The notes: generated by a model not told the origin, from the letters alone. Numbered from the stretch's first letter, positions 35,972 through 44,606 are shown. The stretch: DNA of 64,000 nt from Liolophura sinensis (GCF_032854445.1 NC_088301.1:29498402-29562401); one strand, 5' to 3'. Numbers and translations: made by a program.

Positions 35972-36291
35972 GTAAGTATATGTGTATGATGTGGAGAAAT
36001 GATCAGATGAGAGACAGATGAGACTGCCTTAACCTTCTAAATCTTAGCATTCTGACTTGTTGTTCTTGTCAAGGAATGATCAAAATAACTATGGGCCGTA
36101 ATACTGACAATATATTATCTGATTTTACAGGGCCCACGGATTTGAGTTTAAAGAAACAGAATTCCAAGAATCAACTGAGCCCTAGTGAAGTTGCCACGAT
36201 TAAGCAGCTGATAGCAGGCTACAGGGAATCGGCTGCTTTCTTGTATCGTTCTGCAGATGAGCTGGAACAACTTCTGCTACAGCAGAACTAG
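3482..36291 (+). CDS. NOL4: NOL4/NOL4L-like nucleolar protein (partial gene, nine-exon join)
   Basis: Join: 3482-3619, 8563-8781, 22363-22462, 28707-28933, 29436-29576, 30116-30319, 32037-32153, 33040-33454, 36131-36291. Every intron is GT-AG and every phase matches, giving 573 codons plus TAG. Blocks recognised from the NOL4 family are: [14 protein letters not shown] with [46 protein letters not shown] with [33 protein letters not shown]; and the C-terminal GPTDLSLKK with [21 protein letters not shown]4 proteins are nuclear or nucleolar and poorly understood in function. The basic RKRR and RARKRIR clusters fit nuclear import. The family's usual N-terminus is missing and is probably encoded upstream of the window. 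Vertebrates have NOL4 and NOL4L; which one this single gene corresponds to cannot be decided here. Orthology is inferred from remembered sequence. Confidence 0.93.
7728..7990 (-). mobile_element. tRNA-derived SINE, near full length
   Basis: Read on the minus strand, the element starts with a tRNA-like head. Its A-box-like stretch is GGCTCAGTCGGTTAGCGCGC and its B-box-like stretch GTGAGTTCAAGACCAGCTC. The conserved body follows (Gly/Pro-rich frame by chance), then the tail GGCGTAAAACACCAATCAG and an A/T-rich repeat. The same element recurs many times in this window in both orientations. The head is typical of Pol III-promoted SINEs. Family naming (for example RUDI or V-SINE-like) would need a library search. 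Confidence 0.88.
8065..8245 (-). mobile_element. Diverged 5' half of the same SINE family
   Basis: On the minus strand it begins GGCCTCAGTGGCCGAGTGAT and continues with TTAGCGTGCTTAGCGC, GCAATGACTGAAGCCTCTCA and GCAGTCGCTGTGAGCTTATG. This parallels the head of the neighbouring SINE but is much more diverged and lacks the 3' tail. It sits about 75 bases from the near-intact copy in the same orientation, suggesting an older insertion or an older subfamily. Confidence 0.7.
8563..8781 (+). CDS. NOL4: NOL4 coding exon b (73 codons)
   Basis: The acceptor is GTTTTTAG and the donor GTAAGT; both ends are phase 0. It encodes [20 protein letters not shown], then SDCQKRMHL, a run of five Asn, and [20 protein letters not shown]. 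The first block is one of the most conserved in NOL4 proteins. The Asn run (AAC AAC AAC AAC AAC) and the linker after it are lineage-specific. The exon follows exon a exactly as in the remembered vertebrate protein (RTY-A then ETYAFLP). Confidence 0.95.
10186..10318 (+). mobile_element. Truncated MITE copy (palindrome-ended family)
   Basis: It shares TATTAGTCTAACAGGATA, ATGTTGAATATGACAC, TATGTTATAAT and GAATACATTCTGGC with the copies at 50291-50467 and 57015-57245. The left end is missing or too diverged to place. The right end keeps ACTTTCTTTTAATCTTAAG, a decayed form of the subterminal palindrome. Confidence 0.65.
11690..13110 (+). repeat. 24-bp minisatellite with higher-order structure
   Basis: The right part (about 12705-13075) is a regular array of the 24-mer AGGTGCGAGGTTATGAGAGG plus TTAC, with a GTTATG/GTTGTG variation. 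Because 24 is divisible by three, both strands stay open and would give eight-residue repeats. The left part (11690-12700) uses related but longer composite units (CTCCCGGGT, GTCTACAGCTGCTGGGTAT, GGGGTTACAGCTCCCAGGT). One block recurs about 163 bases apart (near 11788 and 11951). It is not supported as a gene: there is no start or splice context and it lies inside an intron. Confidence 0.92.
13207..13335 (+). mobile_element. 5'-truncated SINE copy
   Basis: It has the body and tail of the common SINE: GGTTTCCTCCCACCATAATG, GAAATATTCTTGAGCACGGC and GTAAAACACCAATCAAATAA, then repeated AAATA. The tRNA-like head is missing. It lies just after the end of the minisatellite. Confidence 0.85.
15432..15494 (+). 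repeat. 17-bp tandem repeat, about four copies
   Basis: Units of CTGTAACACCAGTATCT follow one another. The first has a T for C in CACTAG and the last is partial. It is short and nearly perfect, so it is recent. Confidence 0.85.
16200..17347 (+). promoter_or_regulatory. Candidate internal CpG-rich promoter of the NOL4 gene
   Basis: This stretch is clearly richer in GC and CpG than its surroundings (for example GTACCGGCCGCCGGCAG near 17064 and CCCGGCGCG-like strings). It contains a consensus cAMP-response element and ends at an ATG-donor mini-exon at 17348-17389. No TATA box is obvious. Promoter function is an inference from base composition and the downstream exon candidate. Confidence 0.4.
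16269..16276 (+). promoter_or_regulatory. CRE-like palindrome TGACGTCA
   Basis: A perfect 8-bp CREB/ATF consensus lies in the GC-rich candidate promoter. The same octamer occurs elsewhere in the window (for example 8528-8535), so it has weak weight on its own. Confidence 0.4.
17348..17389 (+). CDS. NOL4: Candidate alternative first coding exon ([14 protein letters not shown])
   Basis: An ATG with G at -3 (AGGATGT) opens 14 codons that end at a GAG-GTACGC donor in phase 0. An in-frame TGA stands upstream at 17255-17257, with no ATG in any frame between. Coding exon c at 22363 also starts in phase 0, so splicing would give [14 protein letters not shown] followed by [10 protein letters not shown]. 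The peptide is Lys-rich. This would make a NOL4 isoform lacking the FFDIIY and ETYAFLP blocks. The support is frame, donor and composition only; no homologue of the peptide is recognised. Confidence 0.4.
20281..20431 (+). repeat. GATA/GA microsatellite plus three 20-bp repeats
   Basis: A short (GATA)n run passes into a GA tract to about 20364. Then come three copies of GAAACTGTAGGTGTACTGTC (third copy GCAGCTGTAGGTGTACTGTT) at about 20372-20431. Confidence 0.9.
22363..22462 (+). CDS. NOL4: NOL4 coding exon c (100 nt)
   Basis: The acceptor is CTCTTGCTTAG and the donor GTAAGA; it enters in phase 0 and leaves in phase 1. It encodes [20 protein letters not shown] then [13 protein letters not shown]. 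This Ser/Glu-rich low-complexity linker matches the position and flavour of the acidic Ser-rich linker that follows the ETYAFLP block in vertebrate NOL4. Conservation is low, but splice sites and phase fit both neighbours. Confidence 0.8.
23338..23440 (-). mobile_element. SINE 3' fragment
   Basis: The minus-strand 3' part of the common SINE: ATTTGATTGGCGTTTTACGG, CGTGCTCAAGAATATTATAC, CCGGGCAGAGCCCGGGACAA. It has a small deletion and lacks the head. Confidence 0.8.
24434..25633. mobile_element. 1.2-kb TIR element (non-autonomous DNA transposon)
   Basis: The left end AAGGATTAGTGTCTGGATT and the inverted right end AAGGATTAGTGTCCTGATT match closely. Similarity continues inside (TTAGCTAC in both). 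Each end is flanked by TA, consistent with a TA target duplication. The inside carries a minus-strand acidic reading frame that ends at a donor-like site, and a GC-richer block. No DDE transposase was recognised, so the superfamily is undecided. Confidence 0.65.
25196..25378 (-). CDS. Small acidic ORF inside the TIR element, unrecognised
   Basis: From the in-frame ATG this encodes 60 residues, starting [10 protein letters not shown] and rich in Asp/Ser ([20 protein letters not shown]), ending [12 protein letters not shown]. The stop lies in a GTAAGC context (CTG-GTAAGC), so the frame could instead be a first exon that splices onward. Position inside a TIR element suggests it belongs to the transposon rather than the host. 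I do not recognise the family. Confidence that it is expressed is low. Confidence 0.25.
   Translation of the reverse strand: MFSSYSEANILPHQCDPIVDDAEVLIYDTDISGQTSDSEFSDVEFDLCLGISSPYVNIYW
27700..28471 (+). promoter_or_regulatory. Candidate second internal promoter of the NOL4 gene
   Basis: GC and CpG content rise here. A GC box (GGGCGGGG) stands at 27712-27719, with ATTGGG beside it. The stretch leads to an ATG mini-exon with a donor at 28491. Other ATGs precede it (for example at 28198 and 28450), so translation from it would need a start site downstream of them or reinitiation. Confidence 0.3.
28472..28490 (+). CDS. NOL4: Candidate alternative first coding exon (MESCLK-G)
   Basis: The ATG in GAAATGG context (G at -3, G at +4) opens six codons plus one base before a GTAAAT donor, leaving phase 1. 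Exon d at 28707 needs exactly one base in front, so the join reads [16 protein letters not shown] in frame. An in-frame TGA lies upstream at 28421-28423. This isoform would keep only the C-terminal half with the [10 protein letters not shown] and C-terminal blocks. A 19-base exon can fit by chance. Confidence 0.3.
28707..28933 (+). CDS. NOL4: NOL4 coding exon d (227 nt)
   Basis: The acceptor is TTTTTGCCAG and the donor GTAAGC; it enters in phase 1 and leaves in phase 0. It encodes [20 protein letters not shown], then [15 protein letters not shown], and [16 protein letters not shown]. It is a low-complexity Pro/Glu/Ala linker ending in a basic RKRR cluster next to a Ser, a likely nuclear import signal or phosphosite. 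Confidence 0.85.
29436..29576 (+). CDS. NOL4: NOL4 coding exon e (47 codons, acidic)
   Basis: The acceptor is ATATTCTCTAG and the donor GTAAGA; both ends are phase 0. It encodes [17 protein letters not shown], a long Asp/Glu/Asn run ([13 protein letters not shown]) and [11 protein letters not shown]. The acidic run followed by ERLKAFN matches the vertebrate NOL4 order. Confidence 0.93.
30116..30319 (+). CDS. NOL4: NOL4 coding exon f (68 codons, most conserved block)
   Basis: The acceptor is TATTTGCAG and the donor GTGAGT; both ends are phase 0. It encodes [19 protein letters not shown], then [30 protein letters not shown] and RMRRSK. This is close to identical with the vertebrate NOL4/NOL4L core and is the strongest single evidence for the gene. 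The basic stretch may act in nucleolar targeting. Confidence 0.97.
30380..31092 (+). repeat. 26-bp minisatellite in NOL4 intron, about 27 copies
   Basis: The unit is GAACATGAATGTGGACTTAC plus TCAGTA. Variants at two places (ACTTACTC/ACTTAATC, GTAGAAC/GTAGGAC) alternate in patches, which suggests copying of multi-unit blocks. The array begins only about 60 bases after the donor of the conserved exon. Confidence 0.95.
32037..32153 (+). CDS. NOL4: NOL4 coding exon g (39 codons)
   Basis: The acceptor is TTCTTTATAG and the donor GTACGT; both ends are phase 0. It encodes [20 protein letters not shown] then [19 protein letters not shown]. It matches the family block HLTSAxAExILAxACExES followed by AKRMR. 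Confidence 0.95.
32478..32563 (-). mobile_element. SINE internal fragment
   Basis: Minus-strand middle part of the common SINE: ATTTTACTTATACAACGGCG, TATTATGGTGGGAGGAAACC, GAGCAGAGCCCGGGGGAAGT. A second, much decayed piece may follow at about 32625-32800 (TATTTATTTGACTGGGGTTA, GTGGGAGGAAACCGG). Confidence 0.75.
33040..33454 (+). CDS. NOL4: NOL4 coding exon h (415 nt, proline-rich)
   Basis: The acceptor is TTTTAATTAG and the donor GTAAAT; it enters in phase 0 and leaves in phase 1. It encodes [17 protein letters not shown], two polyproline runs (PPPPPPPPV and PPPPPPPQP), then [15 protein letters not shown] and [20 protein letters not shown]. Polyproline and His/Gln-rich composition suggests a disordered interaction segment. 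Vertebrate NOL4 also has a weakly conserved linker here, but I recall no such polyproline runs. Confidence 0.9.
33596..35196 (+). repeat. 70-bp minisatellite, about 23 copies
   Basis: The unit starts ACATGGTATATATACTACTG, continues ATTTCACAACGCTTACACAT and TCCTTTATGGCCCACGTTGT, and ends GTTATAACTG. Spacing is exactly 70 through most of the array. The first and last units are diverged, and the inner ones are nearly identical, as expected of homogenisation from the middle. It starts about 140 bases after the donor of exon h. Confidence 0.96.
35892..35971 (+). repeat. (TA)n microsatellite
   Basis: A pure TA tract of about 80 bases, about 160 bases before the last NOL4 coding exon. Confidence 0.95.
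36131..36291 (+). CDS. NOL4: NOL4 last coding exon (C-terminus)
   Basis: The acceptor is GATTTTACAG; it enters in phase 1 (completing a Gly codon) and ends in TAG at 36289-36291. It encodes [20 protein letters not shown], then [20 protein letters not shown] and [10 protein letters not shown]. This is the highly conserved NOL4 family C-terminus, including the LxLQQN end. Confidence 0.97.
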
Positions 36292-38740
36292 TTTGGGACG
36301 TCCACAACCGGGACCTCGTCACATCCGGTACCTCTTCACATCTTGTTCACAAACATGGATGCCAGATGCAAAGCACACACACACACACACAATCAGTGAT
36401 AGATTTGTACAAGTCGGTACTTAAATATTGGCTCTGGTGGAAAGAACTGTTTGCATGCGACCTTGCGGCTAAATCCAGTGACAGTTGTATGGATATGAAC
36501 TGACAAGTCCCTGAGCCCTCCCATAGTGTGATATTGCTCAAGTCTGGTTTTTCTACGGTTTCACTGTGACATATCCATGGACAGTTTCAGTTGCTAAGAC
36601 AGTGTTAACGTCTTGTTACCAGGTCAGTGAATTCAAGTGGTGCCTTGTCCACTTGTTAGAAACAAGGCGTATTTTATCAACAATCAGAACGCTTTGCGTA
36701 AGTGTTGTTGTTGTTACAATATCATTCATCCGCTAAATTAATCAGCTGTCTTTTATCCATACATTTGGGTGTCATCCAGAAAATATTCATTTGTGCAGAG
36801 TCTGATGCGGTCCCCATAACACCATTCTGTCACTGGTGAGCGATTTAATTGGGCCAGCTAACGAGCATATGCAGATTCTGAGCAAAATCCTTAATTGTTT
36901 GTTCTACAAAACTACTCTAAGAACTGTTTATGGGAAATGTAACATGGCCTACACCGGAAAGAGAATCTTCGCTTTGAAGTCACAAATGAGTCTAAGACGT
37001 ATAAAATATATGTTCCTCACAGAGTTTGTGTAGATGTCGACTTTGCAGTGTGGACAACTATTTGACCTTTTGTGACAATGAGCTAATCGAGACAGTCAAT
37101 TGGCAAGGCTGCATATATTTATCACTTGTTTTCATATTCATGCCTTGGTGTGACATTTAGAGGAAACGAAAGAGTGCTACTACCGGTAAGTGTATTCAAA
37201 CAAGAGTCGATCACAAGGAATTTTTGACAGCATTGTGTGTCCAGAGGCATGCTCAAGTTGGTGATTTTGTTCGATATAGTGCGATTCCTTTATCAGTTCT
37301 ATTTGTAACACAACAATTACGTGACATTCCGAGTCCAGATATACACCGGAGGATTTAAGTCTATTTTATTTGTTTTAAATGATAATGAGAATTGTGTATA
37401 ATATATTCATATACATCTGTCTATTTTATATAATTTCCTTTTCAACTTTATTCACCATTCCTTTTATTGTATGAAGCATAACTATTGAAAAGCTACTTCT
37501 TTGGGGAAATACGAATTGAAAGAAGAAATTGAAAGACTAAACAATTTTCCACCATAGAGGTAATTGTGTTGATTTACTGAAATGATTTATCTGAAAAGAA
37601 TTGATTTTATGTACATTGGGACTAATATTTCTAGTCATTCGGGAATGGTTGTGACCTTGAAATTAGGTAACGTTAGAGGGGGTGATACCTTTGATTGAAT
37701 GGTTTCTATCGGTGGTTGTGGTTTTGGTATATTTACCTCATTGACATCTAATTTTTGGGGAAGGGGGCGGGTGGCAGAGGAAAAGGGGATTGGATTTTTG
37801 AGAAATCAGCGTGTTGATGAATTCTTAAAGTAAAAGAAAGATAAAATATGAAGTAAGGTCCAGTATACAGACCACTTACAGCTATGCATAAATATACTTT
37901 TATTTATTTTTTGAGATTTTTGTGAAGATGTTTAAACCGTTTAAACATTTGAATTGTAAGGTGGGCTTTATGGACCACACTATCAAAGTTCAGGAACTCT
38001 GACGTCACAGGAAGTTTTTCCACCTTTAATCACGACACTGAATGTTGGAATAACTCTTTTAACCCATGAGTAAAAGATTACTGAAATAATGCTCTAAAAA
38101 TTCATTCCTTCTGGTGAATATCAGGAAAAAAAGGTGATAGGACGTCAAGGTTCCTAAATACCAACAGTGTGACCCAGGAAGCCGACCGTAGAATTCAAAT
38201 AGTTGAATGCCTTTCAAAACTCTTAAAAAATCTAAAAAATAAATGAAAGTATTTTTACACATAGTTCTCTGTGGTCTGTTTGATGAACCTTACCTCGTGT
38301 TTTAGCTTTGTTTTACTTTGTTGTGAACGCCTGGCCTTATTCGAAGGTAGCCTGTTTTTATGAGTTGAGTGTTTAAGACCAATGGAGACAAATAACTGGA
38401 CCCTCAATTGTGTTCATGAAGTAATCATTCCGCAAAAGTTCATGTATACAGAAACATTGTTCGTGTCCCGCTTAAAATGTCTCAAGGTAAACGTCATCTT
38501 TGCCGAATGTTATGTGGAGGTTGTCGCCCTTGAACTCGCTCTGTGCCTTACTGCAATTTCGGAGCTAAATTGTAATTATGTAACTGCACTCACAGAAGTG
38601 TGGATAGTGAAAGGGGTTAGACGGTAAACACTTGAAGATTGTGGTAAGGGATAAGACGATGCGATGAGACGTTTGGACAGCCATTTAACAATGCTTCTGT
38701 TGAGACTTTATATTCGCTGAAATTGTTCTAGCCATAATTA

Positions 38741-38746
38741 AATAAA
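38741..38746 (+). terminator. Candidate polyadenylation signal AATAAA (proximal)
   Basis: AATAAA followed within 25 bases by GT-rich GGGTGGTGTTTGC. It is on the right strand, about 2.45 kb after the NOL4 stop. Confidence 0.4.
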
Positions 38747-39292
38747 CTTTTCGGGTGGTGTTTGCTATTGCTATACCTGCGGGTTACCCGGAAGATAACG
38801 GATAGAGAGTACCACTACATAAATATTATATACTGAGATGTTTTTGAGATGATTGATGATAATATGATGATTACTATTTATTTTACCTACATTCCGTGCA
38901 ATATGTGTCTCTAATCAATTTGTCAGAGAAATGTATATATCTATCTATAATATCTATATGTTGTTACAACTCAACCAGGATAGGTTGTTATTTTGTTTAT
39001 TCCTTGCAGGAATGATTTCCTTTATCTTTTTTTCACTTTTATTCATATTTATTATATTTGGTTTCTATGTACTAGTCGTACGGTAAACTGCGATCTGTTC
39101 TTCATTTGGTCTTTAATGCCACAAAAAGTTTGAAAGTCATTAAGCTTGCATTTGGCTGTTTATTCCTTTACTTTTGCCTAGTATGTAACCGTGAGGAAGA
39201 AGTGCAATATGACACATTCTCAGTATTGTAGCAAGGTCACCTTTTTGTGGTATATTTATTATTATTCTTATCATTTGTTATGTTACCTCAAG

Positions 39293-39298
39293 AATAAA
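39293..39298 (+). terminator. Candidate polyadenylation signal AATAAA (distal)
   Basis: AATAAA followed by TGTTTTTTGATGG and CTGTGGAGG, a usable GT-rich downstream element. The SINE at 39446 lies beyond it. Confidence 0.4.
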
Positions 39299-39445
39299 TC
39301 GATTACTTTGGAGTTTGAATGAAGTGCACAATGTTTTTTGATGGATCTGTGGAGGTCTAAAGAGCCTCGTATAAGCTGAAATATTTGTCTGGTACCTATG
39401 ATATTAACTTGGTGGGACCTCCTTGGCAGAGGAAAAAGAGTGTTA

Positions 39446-39613
39446 GCGCAGCACAGTGACCCAGTAGCTTCACATCAATAGGAGCTCAAGTCTAGCTCTT
39501 GGTGTCAGCAACCTGCGGATGGTCGTGGCTCTGTCCGTGTGCATGTCCGCCATCGTGTGAATGAAATATTCTTGAGTACGGCGTAAAACACCAATCAAAT
39601 AAATAAATAAATT
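39446..39613 (+). mobile_element. SINE copy, partly deleted
   Basis: It keeps CAACCTGCGGATGGTCGTGG and the tail AATATTCTTGAGTACGGCGT with AAAACACCAATCAAATAAA. An internal deletion removes most of the body between. Confidence 0.82.
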
Positions 39614-41090
39614 AAAATCGGCAATCTCGGTATTTCACGGAATAATGGGTAGGCCTGGTAGAATGTATGTGGGCGTGGCGTGTGTCTCTACAGTGGGACT
39701 TTCAGCTGGGTCAACTGTGCATGACGGCCGTAATTGTATAAAACAGGTGAATCGGTCGAAAAATGCAGTTAAATATGCCACATACTTGTTGAATTTTTAA
39801 TGAGCAAGTGAAAGGGGACCGGTAAGGGCGGATGGTGTCGCCGAAGCGTATGCCCCCCCCCCCCCCCCTCAAAAAAGCAAAAAAAAAGCCCACCTTTGTC
39901 GTTTGTTACAAACCATGGTTTGCAGCCTCTCTGATTCGAGGCCGTCATATGAGAAAAAGACGGCCGAAATTTGCTGATAATCTAGCCTGGACACCGGAAC
40001 CGATGGTGGCACCTAACTTACCCAACAGTTTCATAATTTGGCTAAAGCATCTCCGTTTTAGCGTTTGAAGCTGAAAGGAGTTTTCTAAATGTTAAAATAT
40101 ATCTTAATTAATGAACATGTAACATATCATGCATTTAGGCGGGTAAATCACAATATTGCGCAAAATATAGTAAGCTTAAGAAGCTGAAGGAAGCCAAGTG
40201 ATACAGTATTGACAACTTTTTGCTATCGGCTCTGGAAGTGAATTATGTCTATTCGCGATACTGATGTGGTTTTATATAAAGCTCTTTTTATAGTATCCAT
40301 TACACCATCCATTACCGGAACAAAACATGTTACAAGAATTGGGCCTGAACTGGCGTGTGCCTTGGAAGAGGAGAATGGTATAAGGGGAGCAGCTTTCTAG
40401 TGCTCATACTAGTAGTCACAAGTGAAAATATCCCAGTAGCTCAGATGCTGGAGAGCTGAACTTCGGACAGAAAGAGAATTCAAATCCTGGTGTGTCTCAG
40501 AGAAAGAAGCCGTAAAGGGTTCAAAATGGAATTGGGGTGAAGACAAGCACGTGACTCGTGTCAAACGCGTCATGAAATGCACTACAAGGCGCTCTTCTCG
40601 TTAATATCACATTTTAAATTGGGTAACACCGAGGCCAAACTTGTCACCTGTCAAAGTGTGACAGGGACTTTAAACTGCGTAATCGGTCCTGCAAGCGTCG
40701 TCAACCCCTTATTGAAAAGTAAAAGCGAGTGAATCCACAAATGCCAAGGTTGGGTTTGAACCTGCACATCGCAAATGTGTCACAGCGAATGGGAGACAAG
40801 TGTCTTGACATGGCCCTGGGACGTTTTTCAAATCAGACGATTCAAGCAGAGGGATCAGTTTTATGTGTTTATTTAGAGAACATCTAGCAAGAGAGGTGAC
40901 AGAGGATATTCCAGGCTGTTAATCATGTTTATTTTAATCGCGTTGTATAAACGTGAATTTCAACGTCATTGCTGTTTCTCAAATCACATTTATTTTAAAT
41001 TTTATTGTAAACCCTTGATCATTGATTTTTTAGGCTCGATTACAGCTCAAGCTGAAGGAGTTTTGTCACGTGTCTGCCTCATGGACTTAT

Positions 41091-42002
41091 AAGTGAGTGA
41101 GCAAGTGCTTGGGGTTTAACGTCGTACTTAAGGGAGAAGAAAATTTAAATATCAATCCAATACCATTGAAAATAGTGTGCATTTCCTCGCAGGTGCATGC
41201 CATAAAAAATTCTAATGTGTACCTGAAGTTGATAAATTATAAATAAAGTCAGCGCCGTAATCCGCTGTTGGCGACTCCATTTTGCCTAAGAACTAGTCTT
41301 GAAGTGTTCTGTGTTAGGAGAATTGCCGTCGGAAACCGCCGAAGTGCAGTTCGTACATTTCCGGTAGAACTCTCCCTTTTCAGAAGGTAGCGAACAGTAC
41401 AGTTCGTTTTCCCCTTGACGATCGGGAAACCGGAATGTTGGACGTAGGTTCCGAGTTTACAAGCCGGCAGTTTTAACGACTCTCACTGGCTGAGAAGGCA
41501 ACACACCTCCAGCATAAATGACAAGGTGTTAAAAATGGAGGATGCCATGGCGATTTATGCCAGCTTTGCCGTTTTCAGTCTTTACGTGTATGGCGACGAA
41601 AAATCGCAAAATTATGCAGCAGGCACCATCAGATAGCAAAAAAATGTGCTCTTTTCATCCTATAGTGTCATGTTTTTAAGTTTTCTTCTCCTTTAGTAAG
41701 TTTTCAGTCATATGACGATGAAGGAATCCTTAGAGTGCATGTAATGTGTCTTCTTGTTGCAGGATGGATTTCCACCGCTCTTTTATCTGGTACTGCTTCA
41801 CTGAAACGCCTTACCGAAAGGAAGTAAGCGGCCCCGTCCGAGCCATTATACTGATACGGGTCAATCAGTCGTCGCACTATCCCCTTCATACTGAACGCCA
41901 AGCGAGGAAGTTACAACTTCCCCTCTTAAAGTCTTAGGTGTGACTCGACCCAGGATCTACCGCTCCCGGCGCGGACGTTCTACCAATTGTGCTATCGGGG
42001 CC
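41091..42002 (-). mobile_element. Second tRNA-SINE family, interrupted by a MITE
   Basis: On the minus strand it starts with a tRNA-like head GGCCCCGATAGCACAATTGG with TAGATCCTGGGTCGAGTCAC (A- and B-box-like). It runs through CGTTTCAGTGAAGCAGTACC and CTCTAAGGATTCCTTCATCG to CAGTCATATGAC is read on the other strand. Its far end, AACGTCGTACTTA with TTGGGGTTTAACG (plus strand 41110-41130), is separated by a 562-bp insertion. Removing the insertion and one TTA restores a contiguous element of about 350 bp. This family differs in head and body from the common SINE. Confidence 0.8.
41131..41692. mobile_element. 562-bp MITE nested in the SINE, TTA target duplication
   Basis: The left end AGGGAGAAGAAAATTTAAA and inverted right end AGGAGAAGAAAACTTAAAA are near-matching terminal repeats (one extra G). 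TTA flanks both sides (41128-41130 and 41693-41695). A 3-bp TTA duplication is usual for PIF/Harbinger-type elements. There is no coding capacity, so mobilisation would depend on a transposase elsewhere. Confidence 0.75.
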
Positions 42003-44254
42003 GATCATGGACTCATGAACGTGCTTCACTGTCTTTCACCCATAACCCTATAACTGTCGTATAAGTAAAATATTACTGAATAAGGCGTTAAGCATCAATC
42101 AAAATAAATAACAAAATAAATAGATAAATTCTACTTAAAGTATTACAGATCAGCGTTAAAATGACATTCACACGAAAGCGATAACAGACATGAATTATGA
42201 GCTCCAAACGTGATCATCTAGCATGCCTCAGTACACATGATGTCGGCTTTTAAACACATTCCCATCAGAGCACTTCCGTCCAAAGGCTTGGATAAATTTA
42301 CACTACAACTTGGAATTCCGGTTCTTGCATTAGTATGTGATACATCAGTGGGTAGCAAAACGCATTTCCAATTGATTCGAGGTAATCGCATGGAACAAGC
42401 TATTCTTTTGCCGAACATTGTCGGCAGTGTGCGATTAGAGCTACAATTATATTTTGAAATCATTGGCTATTCGTATGTTGCCTAAGGCATCGAGTCATCA
42501 TTAAATGGTACATATGTACATATAAATCAGTGTAGAAAGAAAATCTTTATTGCAGATCAGCCCTATTAAAGGTTTATTAGCTAGCATGTTGTCCTTTTTA
42601 TGCCCTGATGCCATGGTAAACAAATACCAGTTATTGAAATCTAGAAGTAATTGTCGGTTAAAACATTACAGAACAAATATGGTGCTGAAGGTCAATCAAT
42701 GAAATGTCGAGAAACGAAGAAACACACAAAAGTGAACATAAAGTCAACCACTAAAGCTGAATTAATTGATAAAGTAACATTCCAGAAATGTTCTAAACAT
42801 ATTTTAATTATTCTCCACTGCTTACCAATAAAATAAATAGCCAACAATCGTCAGTACCTAGCCACTCATTTGGTGACGCCATTTTGTCATGTTATGGCTA
42901 TCTAGAGCGACGTCACAAAACGTAGGAGCTCTCCCGTACCATCGGTACTAAACAATGTGACAATGAAAAATACAAACAAAATCGCTTGATACTCAACCAA
43001 AGAGTGTCAACTCTGTTCCGTGTTCAAATGGCCGGTGTTTCTTTTAGTTTGGCGCTCGTTCAATGCTATTCGAGAACACAAGCGTCGCGTCCTGCTCGTC
43101 CTCGTCCTGCATGGGAGTAAGCATTTGGCCTAGCTGGCTGTACCAACTTCAGGGAATTCACCGAACATAGCAGGACCTTCCGACAGATAACAGACTCTTT
43201 CATTCAGACTTCGGGAAGATATTTTCGTAATAAATCTGACTTTGCTGAATAAAAATAACGCAAAGTCACAATATTTGTCTTCATGCAATGACTGTCCCGA
43301 GGCGGTTTTCTTGCTAGCAGTATCCTGCCAAACATGTACACATTGTGATAAAAGTAGACGTTCTCAGATCCCTACTCATAAGTGTGTGGTTCTAAATACT
43401 TCATTTTAACACTTAAACTAGCCGTAAAACCCAGTGCATTGCATCGATATCTGTCCATCCATTATAAGAAACCACACTGACAATCGAGAGCTAACAGGTT
43501 TTTTGACGTGAAAGTTTATAATCACGTGACGCTTTCAGCGCTAGTGATTGGCCCAGTTCATAAGGGTTTCTACAACATGGCTGATCGGAGTGAATTTTAC
43601 TGATATGTCAGTACAATATCCGCAGTGCTGAACTTCCATCTTCTCTGCCTTCAAAATTTTTTTATACATTTTTCCGTGATAACTGTGCACTATATAATTT
43701 TTTCTGAGTATATGTAGTGGCAGACTTTATCTTCATTTTAATGCACGGATGAGGTTTAACGCCTTTCTGGTAATATTTCAGCCACATCGTGCAGATCCGA
43801 CAAACGGACACGATGAAAAAGTCTGGCCTAGTTACACATTATCCGGATATATAACCTAACCTAGTTGAAGTTCCCGTTACTGTGTTCTTTTACAGGTATA
43901 TTAACACGACGGTAAATCGGTAAATACATATACATATACATACACACACACACACACATGTATATATAAATATATATATATATATATACTCTTGAGAATG
44001 TCATTCCTAAAAACCGGTTTCGCCAGAGCCGAGTCGTGAACGGGTATGCCTATTACGCCAATACATTTCTATTTATAGACCGCACACTTAAACCTGTTGA
44101 GCTTTGTTGGAACAGTGTATGCATGACAGCGGCTTTGTCGCGAAGCTCATGGGGGTGACTGGCTAACGGTCAGTTACAAAACATAGAACGTACGTTGTTC
44201 AAGCCAAACGACTCCAAAATGACAGGAAATTCTGATGGCTACTAATGGTACACA
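42003..44254. other. Intergenic / upstream region of the first CABIT-like gene
   Basis: It carries a SINE tail fragment at 42055-42125 (GTCGTATAAGTAAAATATTA, then AATCAAAATAAATAAC), a short piece of another repeat at about 43740-43800 (GAGGTTTAACGCCTTTCTGG with AATATTTCAGCCACATCGTG), and short CA/TA tracts at 43943-43990. No coding region was recognised. Promoter elements for the downstream gene were not identified. Confidence 0.6.
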
Positions 44255-44606
44255 ATGGCCGAGGGTTCGCTCAGGAGTTCAATCCAAACGAAATCATCGG
44301 TGGGACAAGACAGTTCAAGCCTTTCGTCGTCGTCCTCCGCCCAGATTTTTGAGTTCACGTGGGCAGAGGAGACGTACCGTCTTTCGGATCTAACCGGACA
44401 AGATCAATTCCCACGTGTGGTCAACTTGGAGCCAGATGAGGGCGTTGAAATAAGTTATGGGCTTCGTCCCTACCTAAATCAACCCGTTATCTTGAACCAG
44501 TGTGTCAGTAAGCGTGATGTCAGTGCAAGGACGGTGTACCGTGATAAGACAACCGGGAAATACTTTGAGGTGGGACAGACTCTGCTTATACCAGATAGCT
44601 ATGAAG
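44255..44606 (+). CDS. CABIT-like paralog 1, exon 1 (117 codons + 1 nt)
   Basis: It ends CTTATACCAGATAGCTATGA-AG before a GTAAGA donor, in phase 1. The frame runs on into the intron as a proline run (poly-C) but that is intronic: splicing gives SYE-G-WFEIV, matching the second paralog. The N-terminal Ser-rich tract contains [11 protein letters not shown]. Confidence 0.8.

Larger units (their letters stand above)
36292..39298 (+). other. Presumed NOL4 3' UTR
   Basis: AT-rich sequence after the stop codon with no further coding similarity. It has a (CA)n tract at about 36373-36391 and many ATTTA motifs, which are often linked to mRNA instability. The end is set by the AATAAA at 39293 with a GT-rich stretch behind it, or the earlier AATAAA at 38741. 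Length is inferred only. Confidence 0.45.
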
